DNA from: Stromatinia cepivora
Taxonomy: Eukaryota > Ascomycota > Leotiomycetes > Helotiales > Sclerotiniaceae
Assembly: GCA_014898415.1 (NCBI GenBank)
Contig: RCTD01000005.1
Location: forward strand, 2,108,001 to 2,172,000
Length of the DNA stretch: 64,000 nt
Reading direction: 5' to 3'
Shown here: one piece after another, positions 1 to 11,250 of the stretch
How the letters are laid out: each line of letters opens with the position of its first letter
Position numbering within the stretch: position 1 is the stretch's first letter
Notes under the pieces: generated by a model
Told to the model about the DNA's origin: nothing
Seen by the model: the letters and a program-made list of their open reading frames with translations, nothing else
Database searches by the model: none
Position numbers and translations under genes: made by a program

Positions 1-219
1 AATCGATTTTGAGAATGATCCTGTAATATCGAAATATATAAATTCAAGTTTCTTTGATTTATACAAACTCAATTGTTTCGGAATACAATTAATCATCTTA
101 ATGAATATATACACTTTATAGATATCTAATTCAATTGGGATTTTTATCGATTTGATTATATTGAATACTTTATATAGATTCTTGATCTTATCTGGATCTA
201 GATGGTTGAATTTTCGATA

Positions 220-741
220 TTATAATAGATATCTCTCTTTCTTTTTGAATATTAATTTGTTATCGATATTTTTAGTACCATCGATTATCTTTGAAGAGAA
301 GCCTTTTTCCTGATCATTTTGATATATACTAGAATAGAAAGCTATATCCTCATATCCTTTGGTTATATATGAAATCATATATATTCTATCTTGTATTCTA
401 ATATGGATGATTTTCTTATTGTCCTTTTTGAAATATATATAATAAGAATTGAATTCCCCTTGTAACCCTATTTCGTAGATCCTTTTTCCTAACAGCAAAT
501 TTACTTCTAACTTTAGTACATATAATACATTTGAAAATAGCATTTTAGAACCATCTTCGTATACTATATCCACTAAACCCCAATAACGATAATATATTAC
601 TTCCTCATCAATCTTTATTCTTCGTTTGGCAATAGATTTTATTGATTTGAATAATGAAGGTTGATCAGATATATATAAAGAAGCATCTGTATTGGTATAC
701 CATTTGTTAAGGGAAACTTTACTAATGGTTTCCTTTGTCAA
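220..741 (-). pseudogene. Copia gag-pol fragment: protease region
   Basis: This is a 173-codon open frame inside the Copia remnant. It carries the aspartic-protease signature region (WYTNTDAS, with the GAS triad read as DAS and the catalytic Asp as Asn). A segment with VLYVLKLEVNLLLGKRIYE follows, matching the usual 'VLYVPGLKVNLLSV' stretch after Copia proteases. The frame continues upstream without a stop towards a decayed zinc knuckle (CNY...QKRKGSSNPKK). Loss of the catalytic Asp and the truncated context show that it is dead. Confidence 0.7.
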
Positions 742-1830
742 ATTGTAATCTTTCTTTATTATATCTTTAATATCAGAATCTGATTTAGAGATATTATTAA
801 TAGAATATATTTGGTTTTTTTTGTTAAAATAAACCTTCTTCGGATTCGATGATCCTTTTCTTTTTTGATAATAAAGATAATTGCAAAATAGTTTGTTGAT
901 TCATACTAAATATGAACAATCTTATATATAATGATCTTCCTTTTGATATAGATCATAAGTATTATTTGGGGTTTCGAAATCTGATTCTTAATGTCGAAAA
1001 GCATACCTAGATTTTTTTGCAATTTGTACTAATTTTGATCTATCTTTAAAACAAAGTTCTTTAATCTATAAATGTTTAATCTTATCATCAATACTAAAAC
1101 TGATTTGGATATCCAATATATCCATTATTCCTTGATAATCGATTAGAAAATTATATATTAAAATCAAGAATAGGGCAGTATCTTAATATACTGATTAATA
1201 GTTTTCGTTTGTAGCTTTTAATTTCCTTTTATACTCTTTTAGTTTATCCTAAGTTTTGATAATGGTTATATCGGGATGGGTATTAGATTGGAATTTGAAG
1301 TTCTGGATCATTGTTATATATGTATTGGCTGTGACTGTATTGATTCTAATATATTTTGATTTAAAATATCTTTAAAGTGTATATACTGTTGAATATTCAT
1401 CGATAAAGGTTTTATCGTTATCATTGAATATTATACAAATATATGATAACATATTCGCTTTGTCCTTTAAGTATTCCGATTTCAACTCGACATTGTAATA
1501 TATACGATTATTGATTTTATAAGCAGATGCTATATTAGATCCTATAATTTGTATATATTCGTTTAATATTTGATCAATTATATAAAACTATTCTTTCCCT
1601 CTCAATTATATCTTCGTTTATCTGAACCATCGTTTATGATTATTTTGATTGAGTTTCAAAGGATTGTTTGATTCTGATATTGTGAAGGTTTCTTATTGTT
1701 TAATAGATATCAAAGATAATCTTCAGATTTTTAAGACAATCTTAAAAAAGGATATACAACAAATAAATTCAAAATAATAAAGAAATATAAAAATAAAATA
1801 ATAAAAAAAAAAAAAAAAATTTCGTAAAAT

Positions 1831-2258
1831 TGTATTGTAATGTATTTTCTTATAATTATACGAACTTGTTTTTCGTCTTTGTTATAATTCTATATCAGTA
1901 TTGTGTAGATTGTTCTTTGTTTTGGTTTATGATATTGTGAGTTATAAACTGTATTGTCGTATTTCAACTCTGCTTTGGTAGTACTATATAAAAACTCTGA
2001 TTTTTATTTTATTTTATTTTTATTAGCTATACTAATCCTTTCTCGATTTGTTTTGCTTTCTAATCATTACTGTGTAATCGGATCTCATAACCTGTTAACT
2101 TTTGGTGTAAGAAATAATAGTATTATTGATTATGTAGATTGAACTAAAGATCTATATTTCTAGTAGGAGTAGAATTGAGGTTATCCCCAAATATGATCTG
2201 TGCACCATTGTGGTCTTGTGACCTCAATTCTAATCCTATGATGGCCTCATTTCCAACA
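1831..2258 (-). repeat. Probable 5' LTR of the Copia remnant
   Basis: On the minus strand the segment starts TGTTGG at 2258 and may end in CA at 1831, giving about 428 bp, a normal Copia LTR size. Its first 100 bp are noticeably less AT-rich than the flanks. The partner LTR is outside the window, so the inner boundary is a guess. A 12-bp inverted repeat (2170-2181 with 2221-2232) sits inside it. Confidence 0.45.
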
Positions 2259-2299
2259 CTAATAATTATTCTATTGAATATATTTATTTCGAGTATATA

Positions 2300-3130
2300 A
2301 AGGAATTGGTAATTATAGTATTGTAGAAGTAGAACAAAAATAAGCTTTTTCTTCAAGATATTGAATATGTTTTGGTATATTTCATTGAATATGAATTTAA
2401 TATTTGCTTTAATAAATTTATTAAAAGGTTTTGTTATTATATTATAATCTTTAATAAATCATTAATAAAAGTTGCAAAAATCAAGGAATAATTAGATTTT
2501 TTTCAATATTATCGAAAAGGTCCAATTCTTAATTACTTCAATTTTTTCAGGATCTATTTTTACTTTTTTAATAAAAAGAATAAAATCTAAATATTTGATA
2601 TATATAATATTGAATTTGTATTTCTTAAGATTCATTTATAAATCAATAGCTTTTAATCATTCGAGAATTAGTTTAATATAAATCTAATATTCTTTTTTGT
2701 TTTCGAAATAGATTAGAATATTGTTGAAATATACTATATAGAAGATATTTAGATAATCGAATAGAATATTATTTATATAATATTGATAGATTATAGAATT
2801 ATTTGTTAATTCAAATAATATAATTTTGTATTTATATAATCTATATTGGTTCGAAAAGTAGTATATTTTTCCGAAATAGGATCTATTTTTATATAATAGA
2901 AAATTTGATAAATATCGAATTTGATAAAAACTTTAATATTGGAAAATCGAGAAAATGTTTTATCGATTAAAGAAAAAGGATATTGATTTTTATATATTAA
3001 GGAATTCAATAATTTAAAATCTATATAGAATTTTAAACTATTATTGGGTTTTTTGATGAATAAAATAGATATAATATAAAAGGTTTAATTAAATTCAATG
3101 AAATCTTTATTGAAGTTATTTATAATATAT
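2300..3130 (-). pseudogene. Gypsy reverse transcriptase / RNase H remnant
   Basis: The order of motifs is that of Ty3/Gypsy pol: 'SPILFIKKP', 'FYIDFKLLN', 'KNQYPFSLID', 'KFDIYQIFYYIKI', 'YFNNILIYF', then a C-terminal 'LQYYNYQFLYILEIN'. Several frames and stops separate them. The catalytic dyad in the YxDD box and the RNase H DAS motif are read as Asn, as expected from G-to-A changes. The protein cannot be active. Confidence 0.8.
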
Positions 3131-5866
3131 TTTTTAATGATTTTTAATTATTTTAAAGATATCTTATAAAACGGATTATAATATAAAAAAAATTTTCTTT
3201 TGTTTTTCAATATGATTTTATAATTATAAGATCGATTAGAAAATAAAATATTTGATTTATATTTAAAAAAAGTTTGATAGTATTATTGATATTCAAATAA
3301 TATTTTAGATCCTGAATCGATTTCGGTTAATATTTGATCGAGTTTATTTTAAATTTTTATATTCTTAAATTCGATTAAAGTAATTAATATTTTTTCTTTT
3401 ATATATTATTTATTTTATCGAAAATCTATTATATTATTGAATTCTTTCAAAATAATAATAAAAAGTTCAATTTGTTTATTTTTTTATATTTTAATTGGAA
3501 TTTATTAGATTTGAATATATATAGATTAAGAATTTCGGATAATATACAGAGGAGGTATTTATAAATCTGTAATAATAATATAATTGATTGGGAAAGAAAT
3601 AGATTGAATTTAAAAGGAATCAGAACTTTTTCTTTTTTAATAAAAATCTATATTATATTTATATTTAAAGGTTTTTATTATATATTATTAATGATAATTG
3701 ATTCATTTAATTATAAATCTTTTCGATTTCAATATTCTTCGAATTGATTATTTCATTGATTAATATTTTATTGAATTAATCAATCGATTTTTTGTTAACA
3801 AAAAGATAATTAAATAATAAGAAGATTATTCGAATAAGAAATAGTGTAAGATCTCTTTTTAGATTATTCGAAATATTAATTAAAGCAATCAAACTTTATT
3901 TGAATCTTTGATAATCAAAATTTATTTAAAATAATATTATAACTTTTTAATTCAATAATAAAGAAAGGAATAAAAGATTATTTATAATCATCGATTATTA
4001 AATTAAAGAATATAAAATAAATAATAATATAGTCTTATATATTATTATACTCTTTAATTTCAATTAAAACTTCAAACAATATAATTCTTGATTTAAATAT
4101 AGGAAATAAATAAATAAAAAATATAATATTAACGAAAACAAATCTATTTATTTCAAAATTAATAAATACTTTTGATCAATAAATATAATTATTCTTTGAA
4201 AAATTATAAAGAAGAATAAATGCTTCTTTTTTTATAAATTTTATCAAATCAAAAAATCTTATATTCTGTATAATATTTAGAATAAAGATAGAATCTAAAT
4301 ATTTAATTTTAAATACTTTTTTTCTTTTAAATAGGTATTCTATATAACTTCAATTGTAGCTTCTGAATTGAAGTTTTTTTCGGTATTTTGATATTCTTCG
4401 AATTCTTCTGCTTTTTTTTGTATTATCTCAATCTCATTAAAATTATCGATACGAAATATTGATGTATATATTGTCTTGGGAGAAAAAAAAGATAATGAAT
4501 ATTTGAAATTCGAATAGTTATTGGATATAGCGAAGTCTATATATCTAGGAAAAGTATTCCAAAATGGAAATAGTTTTAGAAATATAGAAATTCCAAAATT
4601 GGAATTATTAGAGTTTCAAAAGGATTATAAGGGATTTATAATAATTATCAATTTACAAGTAATTATAAAGATATTTTATTCAATATAATATTAATTTCGT
4701 TTTTATAATGAAATTTTATTTTGATCTATTTTAATAAATATATTTGCAAATTCTTTTATAATTTTGTAATCCTTAATAAATATTATTATTAAATTTAATA
4801 ATAAGATTTGTAAATTTTGATATATATATATCTCGATACAAATTATAATTGATATAGGAATACAATTTTGATTAATTAAATCGATTTTTTGAATAAAAGG
4901 ATTTTTGATTATTATATAGATCATTATTTCTTAAAAAAAAAGGAGAACTATTGAAGAATTCCGGATGATTAGATTGTTTGATCAAAGTTTTCTTCTTTTG
5001 ATTTCAGGATCTTCGAGTTTGCTTGCGTAAAAATTTTTAGTTTTCGATTGAAAGAATAAAGGGAATCCCAAATATTATTGTTGATTGGATATTTATATAA
5101 ATATTATTTAAAATTCAGAAAGAAATTGTATTATTATAGAGTTTATTATCATTATAACTTTCAATTATCGATTCTCCTTTTTCAAATTCATAATTATTGT
5201 ATAAAGATCTTGTAATTGTAATAATAATTCGAAAAGAATAATTGAATTACTAAAAATATCAATTTTATATATTGAAATCTTTTTTTTATTAATCTTCTTT
5301 TTTTTAATAATAATATTATCCAAATCTATATCTATATCTATATCTATATTTTCTTCAAAGAATTATTGAAATAATTGAAAAGAAAAAGATGATTCTTCAA
5401 AATAGATTTTCGAAAGTTCGGAATATATAGGAGAAGGAATTCATTGTATTGTAAAAGTGATAATATATTTCTAAAAGGATTTATATCTTCATTGATTAGA
5501 TTGAAATAGATCTTTTTTCTTTAAATATAATATTTATAAAAATTCATTTAAAAAGGTATTATTAAAGTAAAATATTATTTAAAAGATTATTAGATAATCA
5601 GATACTTATAAATGAATTGTAAATAATATAATATACAAAAGTTATAATAGAGTTGAATAAACAAAATCAATTATATTCTTTAGAATCTATAATTGAAGAA
5701 TTATAATTTATAAAGAACAATTAGATATATATATATAAATACTCATTTATAAATTGCGGAGCTATACATATATATTATTAGGATCATTATTTTACTATAT
5801 TAAATCGTATAAATTGTAATATATATACAGATGATCAGCTCACCCATTGATATATGAGATAAGAGG

Positions 5867-5958
5867 TGTCACGTGATTAGCCTCCTGTGGTTCACGATTC
5901 GTGACAATTATATCCGTTGTATATACGATCAGTTAGTATAAGATCTGTGATCGTAACA
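5867..5958 (-). repeat. LTR-like segment at the 5' side of the Gypsy remnant
   Basis: Read on the minus strand it begins TGTTACGATC and ends CACGTGACA, the TG...CA form used by fungal Gypsy LTRs. It is clearly less AT-rich than everything around it, and internal TGTCACG / CGTGACA inverted copies are present. At 92 bp it is short for a complete LTR, and no partner copy was found in the window, so this is inference. Confidence 0.4.
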
Positions 5959-6540
5959 CCGGACTCACCGCATACTAAACGAAATCATATCAAAATTAAT
6001 GATTTTTCAGCTTTTCAAACTTCTATTATTTATATGAAAATTTAAAATAATTTATTAAAATCTGTATTTATATAAAAATAATTATTCGAAATTTATTAAA
6101 TATTAAATAAAATATTTTTATATAATTTTGTTTCGAAGTTATATATATTTGAAATTAAAAAAACAAAAAAGTTAAAAAAAATCGTTTATTTTATATAAGA
6201 AAAATATTATATATTTGAAATTTTAAAAATTTTAAATTTTAAATTAGTGTAATTTTTGAACAAAAATTACAAAAAATAAAATATATTATATTTTATAATT
6301 CGATTATAATTAATTATTATATTTCAAAATTTCAATTACTTTCATTTAATATTAAGAAAGTTATTCGATACTTAATTTTGTATGAGAAAACATGGTTTTT
6401 GCAGGGATTCTGTCACGAATTCGAATGGTGTGTAGTGAGTAGATTCCAGAACTCTTACTTTTATTCATTCGGTAGATTTTATTGGCTAGAAAAGCACATG
6501 TATAACCTTATTCTCGCAATTCAACTTGAGCGTTGAGCGC
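5959..6540. other. AT-rich boundary between repeat block and gene island
   Basis: Very AT-rich to about 6390, with many short ATT/AAT runs and no readable protein motif. Base composition then rises quickly to normal genic values. I see no gene here. Confidence 0.6.
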
Positions 6541-6800
6541 GTTGGCATTGAAAAGCTACCCCGCGGAAAAGAAAAGGAAGGAGAGTATGATCACGTGTTG
6601 GCGAGCTTTAAGATGTTGCCGAGGCTCGGTGATGTTGGCTCGAGTTGACCGACAAATCATCTACCTCATGTGTTACAATTCATGAAAACTTTCTTGATTT
6701 ACATTGATTTACAATTACTCTCGAAATTTCAAGACCAGCATTTTATCTCTAGCTGTATCAATCTTTTACAAATATATTCTGCAAGTTAGTGACTTGGTCA

Positions 6801-6836
6801 ACAAACAAACAAACAAGCAAGCAAGCAAGCAAGCAG
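6801..6836 (+). repeat. Short (CAAA)n/(CAAG)n microsatellite in the 5' leader
   Basis: ACAAACAAACAAACAAGCAAGC-type tetranucleotide run a few tens of bases upstream of the isomerase start codon, probably in its 5' leader. Confidence 0.85.
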
Positions 6837-6870
6837 ACACCCGCCAATTGCATCTCTCAAATTGCCCAAA

Positions 6871-7841
6871 ATGGCCTCCTCAAAATCCACCTACAAATAT
6901 TTCCTAGTCACATACCCAGCGCTATTTGTTGCACATGTTCAAATCAACCGTCCCGAGAAACTAAATGCATTTTTCGAAGCAATGGTATGCATGCGAACAT
7001 TAATCCACAAACTGCTAGCACAACAATTCGCTAACCCCTAAATCTAGTGGCTCGAATTCCGCACCATCTTCGATACCCTCTCCTATTCCCCCGACGTCCG
7101 CTCTATCATATTATCCGGTGCTGGTGATCGTGCCTTCTCAGCGGGTTTAGATGTTGAAGCTGCTGCACAAGATGGGATCTTAGCAGAGAAGGACGGAAGG
7201 ACAATAGATGTAGCGCGAAAAGCGCAAGCTTTCAGGCGCCATGTCGATGAATTTCAAGAGTGTATAAGCAGTGCAGAGAAATGCGAGAAACGTATGGTTC
7301 CCTACCCTTTTTCAGAGGAACAATTAAGCTAATTTCATGTAATATAGCTGTGATATGCGTTCTCCACGGCTACTCCTTCGGTCTCTCAATCGACATATCG
7401 ACCTGCGCCGATATCCGTATTTGTACATCTGACGTCAAGATGGCGGTAAAAGAAGTAGATATCGGGCTCGCAGCCGACATAGGCACACTTTCACGACTCC
7501 CCAAAATCGTCGGCTCCTTCAGCTGGGTCAAAGATGTCTGTCTATCCGCACGAATATTCGGAGCTGAAGAAGCGCTCCAAGTAGGTTTCGTAAGTCATGT
7601 TGAGCCTACAAAAGAAAAAGCTATAGAGAAAGCACTCGGCATTGCGAAATTGTTAGCGGAAAAGAGTCCGGTGGCGGTGCAGGGTACGAAGGAATTGTTG
7701 AATCATGCGAGGGATAATAGGTTGGCGGATAGTTTGAGGTACACGGGGGTTTGGAATAGTGCGTCGATTCAAACGAATGATGTTAAGGATGCGATGTTGA
7801 GTGGGTTACAGAAGAGGAAACCTACTTTTGAGAAACTCTGA
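6871..7841 (+). CDS. Delta(3,5)-delta(2,4)-dienoyl-CoA isomerase (crotonase family)
   Basis: The model has three exons: 6871-6984, 7048-7291 and 7348-7841, with introns of 63 and 56 bp. The start ATG sits in AAAATGGCC. It is a crotonase-fold enzyme of unsaturated fatty-acid beta-oxidation, shifting conjugated double bonds in dienoyl-CoA. Visible signatures are AFSAGLDV (oxyanion hole), KPVICVLHGYSFGLSIDI and VKEVDIGLAADIGTLSRLPK. The last is close to the mammalian ECH1 segment. The Asp of CADIR, the Glu of VKEVD and the Asp of LAAD are the positions known as catalytic in the family. The C-terminus is EKL, like a PTS1 but not canonical, so peroxisomal targeting is possible rather than shown. 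Enoyl-CoA hydratase is the alternative; the AAD motif favours isomerase. Confidence 0.9.
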
Positions 7842-9219
7842 GACGGAGTAATGGATGATCGATTATGACGATACAAGGATTCGAGCTTCAAGGTCAAGGG
7901 GACCTTTCTGCTCTGATAGCTTTCTCGGGCGACGAGAATCTGCTCGAAAGAGATGAGAATGAAACACAGCACTCACAACTGCGCCAGAGCACATACTGCG
8001 ATGCTCCAATGTATAAACTTAAATGTAAGTTCAAAAATACCAAAAAGAGATTTACAAAGTACTCGAGATATAATAAATTACATAGTCACATCCAATTCCA
8101 CACTAATATACCACAACACAAAAGCACAACGTAGTTCCGTTATCTCAAACTAAAGGAAGGATACTCCACGGTATCTAAACCACTTATCTTCGTCATCACA
8201 AATCCATACATTTGATTTCCCATTTCACCCTTTCCCCCCCCTCCTATCCCTCATTCCCTATCCCCCCATCCCACTAACTACAACTACTCCTTTATCACCT
8301 CCTCCCATTCCATTCCATCCCCATTCTCACCTCAACACTCTCAACACATCCCTCATCCACCACTCACCACTAACCACACAATCCATCCCATCCCATCAAA
8401 CTCATATCTCCCATCCACACCAAACTCGTATCTCCCATTCATATCCCCCATTCACCAGCACCCAACAACTTGATCCCCTCATATATCTGATCTCCTTCCC
8501 TCATAGGTTCGGTTATCCTAAGTCCGTAGTTCCAACATCCAGTATTGCAGAAGAAAAAAAAACCTCCAAATATTTTTCCATAGACAGCTTCCTCTGAATA
8601 ACTTTGTATCTCTTTTTTTGATACTGGTTTTATCTGGCAATTTGTTGTCCTGTCTTGTCTAGGTTTTCTTGTTTGTGGATTGTATCTGCTTTATTATTAC
8701 CTGCCTTCCTTTGATTACCTATTAATCCTGAAGTTACTATCCAGGCTCAAAATAGTATCATGTCATATTGGCACTGAAAGAATCCAAACGAAGATCTCCT
8801 TTCAAGGTAATCACAACAACAAATTTATCATCATCGAGCAAGCTCAATTTATTTATGATGTAATCTAGCTATCGAATTTATCTCAAATATCTAGGTACGT
8901 GAGTAACTATCTTGAAATCCCAAATTGCAGCAATATCTTTTCTTTTCTTTCCTGCCCTATCATACCAGCCTTGGTATTCTCATCCCCTTTTTGATAATAT
9001 CCTTGCCTTGGAAAGTACAAGTATCCATGAATAATCGCAAGCAAAGGAAAAGAAGAAAATCCGAACCAGTACTACGGTAAACCCCAACCTATTGACGTGC
9101 GTAAACAACAGAGCTTTTTTGACCTTCTTCGTGTGAAGACCAGAAGCTCATCTCACCACATCGATAGTTTGAGAGACAAGCAAGTGGCTTTCTTGAGAGA
9201 AGTCAAGCAAACTCGCCAT
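7842..9219. other. Intergenic region between convergent genes
   Basis: Contains the 3' flanks of the isomerase (+) and the zinc-knuckle gene (-). About 8200-8480 is a strongly C/T-rich, A-poor-in-G low-complexity tract (many CCCATCC / CTCATCC steps). Short open frames here lack any recognisable motif and I do not call them. Confidence 0.6.
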
Positions 9220-11213
9220 CTACCAACCACCACCGGATGTAACCTCTTGGCCACCGCCACCACCCCAATTATCATCGCCGCCAGCAGCGGGAGCAGCATA
9301 CTCATCATTAGCTGCATCGCTGTTACCATAATCACCAGCATCAGCTGCTACTTCGCCACCGCCGTAGCCACCACCATTGCCAGCATCACCAGCAGCTTCG
9401 TCTTCGACAATTGGCTCCTTGCAGCGAACCTTAGTGTGACCCACTAAATTGTGTTAATACACCGTGAAGACCAAATTTTGGAGGATGCGGGGGTCAACTT
9501 ACTCTGCTTGCAGTTCTGGCATTGAACACGAGAATAGTCACGAGGCTTTGGACATTCCTTGCCGGTATGACCCTATTGATAGTGGGTAAGCTGTTCAAAA
9601 CTTGTACGAGACGAGATAAAATGTGTCTAACTAACCTCTGCATCACAGTTGCGACAGATGATAACGCGCTCATTGGTACACTCCTTGGCTATAAGCAAGG
9701 ATATTAGTATACCTAGCAACTGCTGATAGATCTATATACCACTTACATCTATGACCAGGTTGATTGCAGTTTCTGCAAAGACCTCCATCGCCACCGCCAC
9801 CGCCACTCGTAGGACAGTCACGAGAGAAGTGCCCAACTGTGTTATGTTAGTAAGTCCAAAGAATTCGAAGACGTTAGTGAACTTACTTTCGTTACAGTTC
9901 TTGCATTCAACACCCTCAGCGGAACGTGGCTCTGGGCCTAACTTCTATGTTAGCTTGCGGCGTAGAGTGCGAGGACTTTTTTGAGCTTACACTCCTTGGA
10001 GCTATGACCAGACTTCTTGCAGTTGCGACAAGCGAACTTATCCTCACGAGGAATTGGACAATCACGAACACGATGACCACTATTCCAAAGTTAGTGCTTA
10101 ACAGAATGTCAATGCGGGAGAACTTACATCTCACTGCAGTTGAAACACTGAACTTGAACACGTTCACTCTCACCCGCCTCCTGAGTGCAGTGCTTTGATA
10201 TGTGACCGAGTTCGCTGCAGCGGGAACAGAGAGGAACACCACGATCAACAGGTTCGCCAGCATCGGCAAGGCGTTCCATGTTCTCCTCTGGAGTAGCGGG
10301 CCAGTTTTCCTTCTCCTTGGGACGACTATGCTTGCTTGACTTGCGCCAGGAAACAGAGTACTTACGGTCCAGGTTGCCTTGCAAGTCCATGTTAGTGAAG
10401 GTCTGAGTGAGTTCCTTCTCCATGGCAATGAGATAGATGGGGATATTTTGACTACGGAATGCTTTCTCCAATTGAACATAAGTAGCATCTGGAGAGGCCT
10501 TGATATATTTCATAGCCTCATCCTTCATGTCATCGAAGTCACCTTCTTGAGATTGCTTGATCAAATTTTCCCAAGCAACTTCAGCTGCGACATCTTCGAC
10601 ATCGTTGCGCTCGATCTTGCGAGGATTCTTGCACTCAAGGATTGAATGGCCTACAGTGAAGTCAGCTTCAGTGGAAATGAAATGTTGAGTATTAGTGGAT
10701 ATAGATATACCTTCCTCCTTGCAATTGTTGCAAAGCTTAGGTGGAGCAGATGGACAATCAGATGCACGATGACCTTGTTGCTCGCAGATGCGACAAGTGC
10801 CACTAAATTCGCGTGGAACTGCTGGGTTGGTGCACTCGGCCTTTGTGTGACCTTCTTCGCCACAGTTAAAGCATGAGCGTGCCTTTGGAGGTTCTGGGCA
10901 TTCAGCCTTCCCATGGCTGATGAAAAGTGGGTTAGCGGAGTATCTGAAAACTGAAAGATTTTGAATCGTACCCTTCTTGACCACAATTGAAGCATGCACC
11001 ACTGAAGCCCCCACCACCACCTCCAGCTTCCTCTCCACCACCGTAACCATAGCCGTTCTCAGCTTCGGCGCCGTCATTAAAGGCATCACCTCCATGTTGC
11101 TCAGAAGAACCAACCGCAGGAGTGTCCCATTCACCACCACCACCGCCGCCACTGGTAGCAACAGCTTCGCCACTTCCCCATCCGTCACCACCAGCTGGAG
11201 CTCCCCAAGACAT
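9220..11213 (-). CDS. CCHC zinc-knuckle protein with eleven knuckles (CnjB/CNBP-like)
   Basis: Nine exons on the minus strand (10972-11213, 10711-10916, 10128-10650, 9991-10079, 9887-9937, 9747-9836, 9636-9688, 9503-9572, 9220-9443) join to 515 residues. The N-terminus is Gly/Trp/Glu-rich. Eleven CX2CX4HX4C knuckles follow in two groups, four and seven, separated by a roughly 150-residue helical segment (around 'MEKELTQTFTNMDLQGN'). The C-terminus is Gly/Ala/Asp-rich and ends in GGGGGQEVTSGGGW. Such proteins bind single-stranded nucleic acids, as CNBP and yeast Gis2 do in translation and mRNA regulation; the larger fungal form is often labelled 'zinc knuckle transcription factor CnjB'. Introns are 48-63 bp, and each one falls inside a knuckle or within one codon of its GH. 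Function beyond nucleic-acid binding is not shown. Confidence 0.88.
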
Positions 11214-11250
11214 GTTTTAAGATTCAAGGATTGCAGGTTTTGTTTTGTAT

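Larger units (their letters stand above)
1..2258 (-). mobile_element. Copia-type LTR retrotransposon remnant, RIP-decayed, runs off the left edge
   Basis: Read on the minus strand, this begins with a TGTTGGAAAT terminus at 2258, typical of Copia LTRs. It continues through a gag-like stretch into a degenerate CCHC knuckle near 830-890 and then the Copia protease region at 220-741. The open frame there contains WYTNTDASLYISDQ, which corresponds to the family's W-Y-x-D-S/T-G-A-S protease signature with the catalytic Asp read as Asn. The integrase and reverse transcriptase would lie beyond position 1. The sequence is very AT-rich with stops scattered through the rest of pol, so it is not functional. 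Family assignment is from motif reading and the right boundary from the LTR start; the left end is outside the window. Confidence 0.75.
2259..5958 (-). mobile_element. Gypsy/Ty3-type LTR retrotransposon remnant, RIP-decayed, interrupted by Copia
   Basis: On the minus strand the pol region can be followed from about 3330 down to 2259. First comes the protease-RT linker, then RT core motifs (FIKKPNNSLKFYIDFKLLN, KNQYPFSLIDKTFSRF, VFIKFDIYQIFYYIKI). The active-site box reads YFNN instead of YLDD. The RNase H start (LQYYNYQFLYILEINIFNR) is broken off at 2259, where the Copia LTR begins. Upstream to about 5860 is extremely AT-rich gag/protease territory with few readable motifs. The distal boundary at 5958 is the start of an LTR-like segment and is less certain than the RT call. 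Confidence 0.75.

Noticed and set aside
4703..4924. 73-codon minus frame (II-rich) as a separate gene
   Set aside because: Ile/Leu/Lys-rich translation of RIP'd DNA inside the Gypsy remnant; at best a decayed pol linker.
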